DNA of 64,000 nucleotides from Holdemania massiliensis (GTDB lineage Bacteria; Bacillota_I; Bacilli_A; Erysipelotrichales; Erysipelotrichaceae): assembly GCF_022440805.1 (NCBI RefSeq), contig NZ_JAKNTK010000001.1, positions 186,001 to 250,000 on the forward strand. The letters are read 5' to 3'. How positions within the stretch are numbered: the stretch's first letter is position 1; each line of letters starts with the position of its first letter. This document shows, in pieces, positions 27,282 to 35,003 of the stretch. The notes under the pieces were generated by a model that saw only the letters and a program-made list of their open reading frames with translations, was not told the DNA's origin and searched no databases. The position numbers and the translations under genes were made by a program.

Positions 27282-28292
27282 ATGACAGTAAAAGTTGCGA
27301 TTAATGGTTTTGGACGCATCGGACGTCTTGCTTTCCGCCAGATGTTTGTTGCCGAAGGTTATGAAGTTGTAGCCATCAACGATCTGACAAGCCCTAGAAT
27401 GTTAGCTCATCTGTTGAAATATGATTCAGCTCAGGGCCCTTTCACAGGCCATACCGTTGAAGCGAAGGAATCTTCAATCGTCGTTGACGGACATGAAATC
27501 GAAATCTATGCTAAGGCTGATGCGAAAGAACTGCCTTGGGGTGAACTGGGTGTCGATGTTGTTCTGGAATGCACAGGCTTCTATACATCGAAAGCGAAGG
27601 CTTCCGCTCATATCGAAGCTGGCGCAAAGAAAGTCGTTATTTCCGCTCCTGCTGGAAACGATCTGCCGACCGTTGTCTTCGGCGTTAACGAAGGCGTTCT
27701 GACAAAGGAAGACACAGTTATTTCCGCTGCTTCCTGCACGACAAACTGCTTAGCTCCAATGGCGAACACATTGAACAAATATGCTCCAATCGTCAGCGGT
27801 ATCATGACCACAGTTCATGCTTACACAGGCGATCAGATGACTCTGGACGGCCCTCAGCGCAAAGGGGATCTGCGTCGTGCCCGCGCTGCTGCCATCAACA
27901 TCGTTCCAAACAGCACAGGTGCTGCGAAGGCGATCGGTCTGGTTATCCCAGAACTGAACGGCAAGCTGATCGGCTCTGCTCAGCGTGTACCGGTTCCGAC
28001 AGGTTCAACAACTCTGCTGGTTGCGGTTGTTAAGGGCAAAGACGTCACAAAAGAAGGCATCAATGCTGCCATGAAGGCTGCGGCTAACGCTTCCTTCGGT
28101 TATACTGAAGAAGAACTGGTTTCCAGCGATATCATCGGTATCACTTATGGTTCTCTGTTTGATGCAACACAGACCATGGTTACAAAGATTGATGACGAAA
28201 CCTATCAGGTTCAGGTTGTTTCTTGGTACGATAACGAAAACAGCTACACAAGCCAGATGGTTCGTACAATCAAATATTTCGCTGAACTGTAA
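27282..28292 (+). CDS. gapA: Glyceraldehyde-3-phosphate dehydrogenase, type I
   Basis: This is a 336-residue glycolytic dehydrogenase that oxidises glyceraldehyde-3-phosphate with NAD and phosphate. The N-terminal Rossmann motif INGFGRIGRLAFRQ and the active-site SAASCTTNCLAP (catalytic Cys near residue 153) are intact, as is the C-terminal WYDNENSYTSQMV. The start is set by AAGGAGG ahead of the ATG at 27282. Codon use is strongly biased, as expected for an abundant protein. It has its own consensus promoter and terminator. Confidence 0.97.
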   Translation: MTVKVAINGFGRIGRLAFRQMFVAEGYEVVAINDLTSPRMLAHLLKYDSAQGPFTGHTVEAKESSIVVDGHEIEIYAKADAKELPWGELGVDVVLECTGFYTSKAKASAHIEAGAKKVVISAPAGNDLPTVVFGVNEGVLTKEDTVISAASCTTNCLAPMANTLNKYAPIVSGIMTTVHAYTGDQMTLDGPQRKGDLRRARAAAINIVPNSTGAAKAIGLVIPELNGKLIGSAQRVPVPTGSTTLLVAVVKGKDVTKEGINAAMKAAANASFGYTEEELVSSDIIGITYGSLFDATQTMVTKIDDETYQVQVVSWYDNENSYTSQMVRTIKYFAEL

Positions 28293-28316
28293 GAGCGAAC
28301 AACACAGAATAAAGAA

Positions 28317-28349
28317 GAATGAGCTGATGCAATGTCGGCTCATTTTTTT
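28317..28349 (+). terminator. Terminator of gapA
   Basis: Arms AATGAGC and GCTCATT (28318-28324, 28338-28344) are followed by a run of T, 25 bases after the stop. Confidence 0.85.
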
Positions 28350-28627
28350 GTGAATTTGCGGAAAGAACGATCAGAAAAGCAGGTGATGTATCGCGAAATA
28401 TCTGCACCAAGAAAACGGCGGCAGAAGAAAACCCGGAAATTTTATTCCTGATCAAATTGAATATGGTATGATCAATAAAAGGCATAGGGAATGGCTCATT
28501 CTGTCAGGATTGTTCATGACCGTGTTTTGAAGTGGGTCAAACAACTCGGTGAGATTGAGGGATTACAGATCAATCAGAAACATGAGGTCGGGTGAAGAAG
28601 CCATGCCGGGCAGAAAGGAAGTGCACC
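28350..28627. other. Intergenic region before the sugar cluster
   Basis: No gene was found. An extended -10 box (TGG-TATGAT at 28464-28472) is a possible promoter for the next gene. TGATCA occurs at 28449-28454 and almost again at 28468-28473, which could be an operator. Support is weak. Confidence 0.3.
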
Positions 28628-30730
28628 ATGCAAAAGAACAGGGATATAAAGCTGGAAAATGGATATGTGATCGGCAATGGTCAGGTATTGATCACAGCCG
28701 GACTGGGTGTAGAAATCCAACGTCATGGAAAACCGGTGCTGACTGACCATCCGTGCAGCAAAACGGCAGTAGCCGCGGTCAGCGGCCCGGATTATGTCTG
28801 CAATAATCTGGCCTTTGGCTTTACGATCGAAGCCGAAGAACCATGGAAGGAAGAAAGGGCAGGCATGCCGGATGCACAATGTGAATTCTATCATGTGCTG
28901 TGCCAAAACAGCGAAGCTTCTGTGCAGGTGGAGGACAGTGTGTTTATCAGCGAGAGCGTCTGGATTCGAACACTGCGTTCAACCGCGGCTTTGTCTGTGC
29001 GTGTCCGGATTGAAACTGATCCGCGCAATGGTGAGTTTCTCTGGTGGGATGGAACGCCGGTGAAGCCGGAAAGTGAATTGTACGCACCCTCCGTCGATCC
29101 GGATCAATGGGTGCAGGTTCAGGCGGATCAGCTGATTTTTCAGGGAGCGCCCCGGCGGTTGTTTCAGGATATCTCCAATGCTTATCGCTATGTGGGGAAG
29201 CCGCGGTATCTGGCTGTTCAGTGCAATGCGCAATCTTGTGTGGATCCTACCGGCTTTAGGCTTCAGCTTGAACCAGATCAGCCAGTTTCACTGATCAGCT
29301 GCCTGAGCTTGAACCGGGAAGAAGCATCCGCTTTTGCGAAGCAGCTGGCAAAACTGAGCAGTGATGAACTGCAGCGCCGCTGCCTGCGGATGCAGCAGGA
29401 TCGGTTTCTAAAGCCGAAAGCCGCACCCTCTGATCCGCTGGCGAAAATCCTGCAGGGAACGGAGGATCTGATTCAGGCTGTGACCGCGGACAATGGTGCG
29501 AGTTTAGCACAAAGTTTTATCTATCCTTTACATTACATCCGGGATCAATACGGGATTTTCCGGTTTCATCAACAATGCTTAAATCATAGGGAAATGAAGC
29601 GGATCTGTCAGGCTTATCTCGGTTTCGAAAGGCAATTTGGAATTCAAAATGCCTATGATCCGATCACGCCGCACACAGCTTTTGCGGCGCGGTCTTTTAA
29701 ACCGATTTCAACCGAGTGGGAGAAGACGGAACTGCCCAGCTATATCAACCTGTTTGTTCTGGAATATGTTCAGCTCACTCAGGATCTGACATTTGCGGCT
29801 GAAGCATATCCGATTCTGCGCTACAACGTTTTGTGTCAATCGCTTTCAGAGGTTTCGCTGCTTTCGGGAAGTGGGGATGAAACCTATGTGCATATCAGCG
29901 GACTGGGCAAAGAAGCGGATTTCACGGACTCCTGTTTTCTCTATCTGAAAAACTGTCAGGGGATGAAGGCGCTGGCGGAGAAGCTGAATCAGAATAGCGA
30001 TGCAGCTTTGTTTGAACAACGTCTGAACCAGGTGAGCGAGGCGCTTATGAAATATAATTATGGTCAGGAAGGACAGTATTTTCAGATCAGCCGATCCCAG
30101 CCGGACTGGATCAGCGACGTGCTGTTAATGCCCTATTGGATCAACATGGATGAGTCGTGGAAACGTTTGTGCCGAGCTGGAGTTGAACGGGTGAAGAATG
30201 AGGCAGTCAGGCCGTATCGAAGCCGGAATCAGGATGATCGCTGCACAGGAATGATGCCGGCGATGCTGCTGAGCGCGCTGTGTCAGCTGGAAGATCCAGC
30301 GTGGCTCAAGGTCTGTGACGATTTAGGCAAAATAGCATCGCCGTTTGGCTTGTTTTGCGAATATTACCGGACGCAGGAGGGAACGATGATTGGCTATTCC
30401 GGCGGGCAGCGTCCATGGGAAAGTGCCTGCGCGGCTTCTGCCTTGATCGAGATGCTGATCGGTATGAAGGTGGATCCAAGCTCTTGCACGCTTACCCTGA
30501 ACATTCATATTCCCCCTTCGTGGCAAGGCTTTGCGACCCGCTGGATTGAACTGTTTGACGGCAGCGAAATCAAGCTGGAGGTCACGCTTCATCATCTGAC
30601 TTTGATGCGCAGGAATGCGGAAAATCCCCTGCATCTCAATGGACGTTGGCATGCTTTTCAGGAATTGAAGATTCTGCAGGGAGACGTGATGGATCAGTGG
30701 GAATGTTCGATTTCTGAATTTGTGAAATGA
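28628..30730 (+). CDS. Uncharacterised large soluble protein, possibly a six-hairpin-type glycosidase
   Basis: This 700-residue protein has no signal peptide. I recognise no catalytic motif. An N-terminal beta-rich half (to about residue 275) followed by an alpha-helical half, with paired helices such as LHYIRDQYGIFRFHQQCL (near residue 300) and a late GYSGGQRPWESACAASALIEML, is the architecture of (alpha/alpha)6-barrel glycoside hydrolases and phosphorylases. Position at the head of a sugar-import and glycosidase cluster supports this, but it is an inference. AGGAAG precedes the ATG at 28628; an upstream GTG at 28592 is possible. Confidence 0.45.
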   Translation: MQKNRDIKLENGYVIGNGQVLITAGLGVEIQRHGKPVLTDHPCSKTAVAAVSGPDYVCNNLAFGFTIEAEEPWKEERAGMPDAQCEFYHVLCQNSEASVQVEDSVFISESVWIRTLRSTAALSVRVRIETDPRNGEFLWWDGTPVKPESELYAPSVDPDQWVQVQADQLIFQGAPRRLFQDISNAYRYVGKPRYLAVQCNAQSCVDPTGFRLQLEPDQPVSLISCLSLNREEASAFAKQLAKLSSDELQRRCLRMQQDRFLKPKAAPSDPLAKILQGTEDLIQAVTADNGASLAQSFIYPLHYIRDQYGIFRFHQQCLNHREMKRICQAYLGFERQFGIQNAYDPITPHTAFAARSFKPISTEWEKTELPSYINLFVLEYVQLTQDLTFAAEAYPILRYNVLCQSLSEVSLLSGSGDETYVHISGLGKEADFTDSCFLYLKNCQGMKALAEKLNQNSDAALFEQRLNQVSEALMKYNYGQEGQYFQISRSQPDWISDVLLMPYWINMDESWKRLCRAGVERVKNEAVRPYRSRNQDDRCTGMMPAMLLSALCQLEDPAWLKVCDDLGKIASPFGLFCEYYRTQEGTMIGYSGGQRPWESACAASALIEMLIGMKVDPSSCTLTLNIHIPPSWQGFATRWIELFDGSEIKLEVTLHHLTLMRRNAENPLHLNGRWHAFQELKILQGDVMDQWECSISEFVK

Positions 30731-30782
30731 CAGAAAATGAACTTGCTTACATTGAAAAGAACAGATTTGTTTTCAGGAAAAG

Positions 30783-30811
30783 TTGACAGGCAAGGCAGAC
30801 AAAATTATGTT
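30783..30811 (+). promoter_or_regulatory. Possible distal promoter of the sugar ABC operon
   Basis: TTGACA (30783-30788) and TATGTT (30806-30811) with a 17-base spacer. A second promoter with an operator lies 55 bases downstream. Confidence 0.45.
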
Positions 30812-30837
30812 TTGGAGGCAAAAATAACTTCTTGGGG

Positions 30838-30866
30838 TTGAATACGCAAGCGCTTACAATTATAAT
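30838..30866 (+). promoter_or_regulatory. Promoter of the sugar ABC operon with a LacI/CcpA-type operator
   Basis: TTGAAT (30838-30843) and TATAAT (30861-30866) are 17 bases apart. The spacer holds CGCAAGCGCTTACA (30845-30858), whose AAGCGCTT core is the pattern of cre sites and LacI-family operators; a repressor bound there would block polymerase. The ribosome site AAGGAGG precedes the gene. Confidence 0.75.
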
Positions 30867-30901
30867 AAAAAAAGAAAGGTACGAAGGAGGAAAATCATCG
30901 T

Positions 30902-32194
30902 ATGAAGAAATTAGTAGCGTTAGCCGCGATGCTGGCCATGGCTTTAACTGTGTCAGCCTGCGGCAGCAATGGCGGAGGAAGCGGAAATGACGGAGGAAAT
31001 TCCGGCACAGACGCAGCCAAAACGTTAATCGTTTATCAGAACAAAGCGGAAGTTACCACGCCGATGCAGGATTATGCAGAAAAGTGGGGCGCCGACAACG
31101 GCGTGAAGGTTGTCGTAAAAACCTGCACAGGCAGCTGTGATTACGGCGCAGCGATGAAAGCGGATATCAATGCGGGGGAAACGCCGGATATCTTCGTCAT
31201 CGAAGGCATCACAGGCTATAATCTGTATAAGGACATCATGGAACCAATGGATGGCGAAGCTTGGGTCGATCAGACACAGTATGAATTTGTCCAGGACGGC
31301 AAAGTTTACGGCTATCCGGTTGCGGTTGAAGGCTATGGCTTAGCTTACAACGCAGAAATTCTGGAAAAAGCAGGCGTGGATCCGAAGACATTGACGAATT
31401 TGCCGGCTTATGAAGAAGCGTTTGCTAAAATTGACAGTATGAAGGATGAACTGGGTCTGACTGCAGTTGTTTCCTTAGTCAGTGCTGAAGGTTCAACTTG
31501 GGTTTTAGGCAATCATAACTTTGCGGGTTACCTGTCATCCGGTTTGGCTTATGACGATACATCCGTTACCGATATGGCGTTAAAGGGTGAAGTTGACGCA
31601 GCGCGTTTGTCCACCTATGCTGATTGGGTTGAATTGCTGTTTAACTACACAGATAAGAAGATGCTGACCGTCAATTCCAATGATGAACAGATGGCGGAAT
31701 TCGGTGCTGGCAAATATGCCTTCCTGCATCAGGGAACTTGGGCTGATCAGCCGGTTCTTGAAGCCGGCGGAACGTTCAAAATGGGCTTTGCGCCGCATGC
31801 ACCTTTAGGCGCTGAAGAGACAAACGGACTGTTTGCGGGCGCGCCTTCCTGGTACTGCCTGAATAAAGATTCCGCGAATCTGGATCTGGCTAAGAAATTC
31901 CTGAATGATCTGTGCTTCAGTGAAGAAGGCCAGAAGATGATGACGGAAGAAGTCGGTCTGGTTTCTGCATTTGAAAACAATACGCATCGTCCAACGGGCC
32001 CGCTGTCCTCAGCGCTGGCGGATTGGATTGAACAGGGCGGTACGGCTTACAGCTTCACTAACCAGTATTCCCTGCCGGATGGATTCAATATGAATACATT
32101 AGGTCCGATTTACGGTCAGTTTGCATTAGGCAATATTGACAAAGCGACATTCATCCAGATGTTTGCGGATGCCATCGCAACATTGGGAAAATAA
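30902..32194 (+). CDS. Sugar ABC transporter substrate-binding lipoprotein
   Basis: This 430-residue family 1 solute-binding protein has a signal peptide ending in TVSAC with the lipid Cys at residue 20, then a Gly/Ser/Asn-rich linker. The mature part shows the family's pattern: early LIVYQNKAEVTTPMQDYAEKW, DIFVIEG, and YAFLHQGTWADQPVL near residue 285. It captures an oligosaccharide outside the cell for the two permeases that follow. A hairpin between it and the first permease probably lowers downstream expression. Confidence 0.9.
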   Translation: MKKLVALAAMLAMALTVSACGSNGGGSGNDGGNSGTDAAKTLIVYQNKAEVTTPMQDYAEKWGADNGVKVVVKTCTGSCDYGAAMKADINAGETPDIFVIEGITGYNLYKDIMEPMDGEAWVDQTQYEFVQDGKVYGYPVAVEGYGLAYNAEILEKAGVDPKTLTNLPAYEEAFAKIDSMKDELGLTAVVSLVSAEGSTWVLGNHNFAGYLSSGLAYDDTSVTDMALKGEVDAARLSTYADWVELLFNYTDKKMLTVNSNDEQMAEFGAGKYAFLHQGTWADQPVLEAGGTFKMGFAPHAPLGAEETNGLFAGAPSWYCLNKDSANLDLAKKFLNDLCFSEEGQKMMTEEVGLVSAFENNTHRPTGPLSSALADWIEQGGTAYSFTNQYSLPDGFNMNTLGPIYGQFALGNIDKATFIQMFADAIATLGK

Positions 32195-32207
32195 GAACAA
32201 GTAGGCT

Positions 32208-32246
32208 GAGGGGGTAGGCGAGCGGAACTCGTCTGCCCTCTTTTCT
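32208..32246 (+). terminator. Partial terminator/processing hairpin between binding protein and permease
   Basis: GAGGG...GGCGAG (32208-32222) pairs imperfectly with CTCGTC...CCCTC and is followed by TTTTCTTT. In ABC operons such hairpins let the binding protein be made in excess of the permeases. Confidence 0.65.
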
Positions 32247-32266
32247 TTAAGAAAGGGGAATGTTCC

Positions 32267-33196
32267 ATGGCTGCAAAAAAGAAAACGCTGACTTCCCGAA
32301 AGAGGGCGGATCGGCTGACGTACATGTTGTTTCTGGCGCCGGCGATGCTGTCCTTTCTGCTGGTCATTGCCGTTCCGTTCTTTATGGGAATTTACTTTTC
32401 TCTGACCAACTGGACGGGCATTACACAGAGCGGATTTGATTTCGTGGGTCTGCAGAATTATATCAACAGTATTAAGGATATTCGTTTCCAATATTCATCC
32501 ATGATTACGATTGTCTTTGCGCTGATCAACTTCATCTCGGTCAACGTTGTGGCCTTCTCACTGGCCTTGTTGGTTTCTTCCAAGATCAAGGGAAGAAATA
32601 TTTATCGAACCGGCTTCTTCCTGCCGAACTTGATCGGCGGCATTGTTCTGGGCTACATCTGGCAGTTCATCTTCAACAATGTCCTGATCAGCATTGGTGA
32701 GAACTATGGTATTTCGCTCTTGGCGAACACCTTCTTTCTGACCGATCCGAAGCTGGCGGTGCTGGCTTTGGTCATCGCGGGAACCTGGCAGTACGCCGGC
32801 TATATCATGATGATCTATTACACGGCTTTGCAGAATGTGCCGAAGGAGTTGCTGGAGTCCGCTGATCTCGATGGCGCGAACGCCTGGCAGCGGCTGCGCC
32901 ACATCACGATTCCGATGATCATGCCGGCCTTTACCGTCGCGCTGTTCTTGACGCTCAGCAGCAGCTTTAAATCCTATGATGTCGTCATGTCGCTGACCAA
33001 CGGCGGCCCGTCGATGCTCTGGCAGGGACAGGCGATTAAGGCTACGGAACTGATTTCCGTCAACATCTACAATACCGCATCCGTCAACAACCTGATGGCG
33101 GAAGGCCAGGCCCGAGCGGTTATGCTGTTTGTGGTGCTGGTTGTGGTTTCTGTAATTCAGACGTCGATTACCAAACGAAAGGAGATTGAATCCTGA
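32267..33196 (+). CDS. Sugar ABC transporter permease (MalF/UgpA type)
   Basis: This 309-residue membrane protein has six hydrophobic segments and the permease coupling motif around residue 200 (ELLESADLDGANAWQRLRHITIPMI, the EAA loop that contacts the ATPase). Residues 1-20 are basic and cytoplasmic. GAAAGGGG precedes the ATG. Its last base is the first base of the next permease gene. Confidence 0.93.
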   Translation: MAAKKKTLTSRKRADRLTYMLFLAPAMLSFLLVIAVPFFMGIYFSLTNWTGITQSGFDFVGLQNYINSIKDIRFQYSSMITIVFALINFISVNVVAFSLALLVSSKIKGRNIYRTGFFLPNLIGGIVLGYIWQFIFNNVLISIGENYGISLLANTFFLTDPKLAVLALVIAGTWQYAGYIMMIYYTALQNVPKELLESADLDGANAWQRLRHITIPMIMPAFTVALFLTLSSSFKSYDVVMSLTNGGPSMLWQGQAIKATELISVNIYNTASVNNLMAEGQARAVMLFVVLVVVSVIQTSITKRKEIES

Positions 33197-34056
33197 TGAC
33201 AAAAAGAAAATGGCACCTGGTGCTGCTGGAGGTTTTTGCGATCTGCGTGTTCCTTCTCTATATTTCACCGATTGTCTTAGTGGTCATCAACTCAGCTAAG
33301 CACAGCGGCGATATCGTATTGAATCCGTTGGGCCTGCCGAGCGATTGGGGCGTGCTGTTTGAGAACATCAAAGCAGTTGTCACCGATCGGACGGTTCACT
33401 ATTCCTCAGCGTTTATTTCCAGTACGATCATTACTGTCGGCTCTTTGATCACGATTGTACTGTTTGCGACGATGGCCGCCTGGGTCTTAGTCCGGCATAA
33501 AAGTAAATTTTCCACACTGGTTTATTTCATGTTTGTCGCGGCGATGGTCATTCCGTTTCAGGTTGTCATGTATCCGCTGGTATCCTGGTTTAAGGAATTG
33601 GGGACGTTCCTCAACATTCCGCTGTTAAGAAGCTATCCAGGCGCAATCTTTGCGTACACTGGTTTCGGCATGTCGATGTCGGTTTTCATGTTCTGCGGAT
33701 TTATCAAGGGAATCCCGTATGAGATTGAAGAAGCGGCGACGATTGACGGATGCAGCAAGTGGCAGGTCTTTGCTTATATCATTCTGCCGATGCTCAAGCC
33801 GATCATTGTGACTGTCATCATCCTCAACGGAATCTGGATCTGGAACGACTTCCTGCTGCCATTGATGGTGTTGGGCAAGGGCAACGCGATTCAGACGCTG
33901 CCGCTGGCGGTATCCAACTTCGTCGGCGCCTATACCAAGCGATGGGATATGATCCTGACGTCCACTTTCCTGGCGATCCTGCCGATGCTGATCCTGTTTT
34001 TGTTCGCGCAGAAGCATATTATCAAAGGCATGACCGAAGGAGCAATCAAATCCTAA
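33196..34056 (+). CDS. Sugar ABC transporter permease (MalG/UgpE type)
   Basis: This 286-residue second permease has six hydrophobic segments and the EAA loop (EIEEAATIDGCSKWQVFAYIILP, about residue 175). It pairs with the preceding permease. No ATPase gene follows; an MsmX-like ATPase at 42483-43580 in the same cluster is the probable energy source. A terminator comes directly after. Confidence 0.93.
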   Translation: MTKRKWHLVLLEVFAICVFLLYISPIVLVVINSAKHSGDIVLNPLGLPSDWGVLFENIKAVVTDRTVHYSSAFISSTIITVGSLITIVLFATMAAWVLVRHKSKFSTLVYFMFVAAMVIPFQVVMYPLVSWFKELGTFLNIPLLRSYPGAIFAYTGFGMSMSVFMFCGFIKGIPYEIEEAATIDGCSKWQVFAYIILPMLKPIIVTVIILNGIWIWNDFLLPLMVLGKGNAIQTLPLAVSNFVGAYTKRWDMILTSTFLAILPMLILFLFAQKHIIKGMTEGAIKS

Positions 34057-34057
34057 C

Positions 34058-34093
34058 GAGCTTAAGTTTAACCACTTAAGTTCTCTTTTTTTG
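34058..34093 (+). terminator. Terminator after the ABC permeases
   Basis: CTTAAGT and ACTTAAG (34061-34067, 34074-34080) with flanking GAG/CTC form a hairpin followed by seven T. Some readthrough into the enzyme genes is likely, as no promoter is visible before 34113. Confidence 0.75.
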
Positions 34094-34112
34094 CGTGAGA
34101 GAGGAATATACG

Positions 34113-35003
34113 ATGGAAAAAATCATTTTTGATACGGATATCGGCAGTGATATCGACGACGCGTTTGCGCTGGGCTACCTGCTGAATCATCCGGAATGTG
34201 AGTTGTTAGGCATTACAACGGTGAGCGGGGAAGCGGAAAAACGCGCGGCCCTATGCCAGCTGTTTGTTGATCGCAGCGGGAAAACCGTACCGGTGCACAG
34301 CGGCATCAGCAAGCCGATTGCCTATGAAGAATTACAGCCAAGCTGTCCGCAGGCACGGGTGCTTGAGCGGTTTAGTCCCACAGGGGCGGTGTCGGAGAAA
34401 TCCGCAGTGGACTTCATCCGTCAGACCGTGCTCAAATATCCGCATGAGGTGACGTTGATCAGCGTTGCGCCGTTTACCAATCTCGGTGTGCTGTTCACAC
34501 TGGATCCTGACATTGCCCGCCTGTTAAAACGGGTGATCATCATGGGCTGCAAAGTGGACAATCATCCCGATTTTGTCGGCCGGCTGGACTGGAATGTGCT
34601 GTGCGATCCGATTGCCGCGAAGATTGTGCTGGATGCAGACATTCCGGAACTCATAATTTATCCCTGCGATGTGACGTATAAACTGCACCATTCGCCGGAC
34701 TATCTGAAAACCCATGTCCAGGGGAAGTATCGTGAACTGATCGAAGCGATGTCCGAGGTCTGGTTTGAGCGGTTTGACGGATACAGCTATCATGATCCGA
34801 TGGCTGCGGCCTATGCTTTCCGTCCAGAGCTGGTCCAGGTACAGCGGGGACAGATGCGCGTCGATTTGATGAAAAGCGGAACACTTAGTTATACCGCATG
34901 GCAGCCGCAGTCAAAGGGGCATCATGCGATTGCCTATGAATTGGATGAAGAAGGATTTCTGGAAGAACTCTACACCCATCTCAATCGTGAGGAAGAACAA
35001 TGA
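34113..35003 (+). CDS. Inosine/uridine-preferring nucleoside hydrolase family protein
   Basis: This 296-residue protein has the calcium-binding signature DTDIGSDIDDAFAL (residues 6-19) and the matching second site YHDPMAAAYAF near residue 227. Family members cleave the N-glycosidic bond of ribonucleosides. Here the neighbours are glycosidases, so an N-riboside in an unusual glycan or glycosylated nucleoside may be the substrate. GAGAGGA precedes the ATG. Its stop overlaps the next start (ATGA). Confidence 0.88.
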   Translation: MEKIIFDTDIGSDIDDAFALGYLLNHPECELLGITTVSGEAEKRAALCQLFVDRSGKTVPVHSGISKPIAYEELQPSCPQARVLERFSPTGAVSEKSAVDFIRQTVLKYPHEVTLISVAPFTNLGVLFTLDPDIARLLKRVIIMGCKVDNHPDFVGRLDWNVLCDPIAAKIVLDADIPELIIYPCDVTYKLHHSPDYLKTHVQGKYRELIEAMSEVWFERFDGYSYHDPMAAAYAFRPELVQVQRGQMRVDLMKSGTLSYTAWQPQSKGHHAIAYELDEEGFLEELYTHLNREEEQ

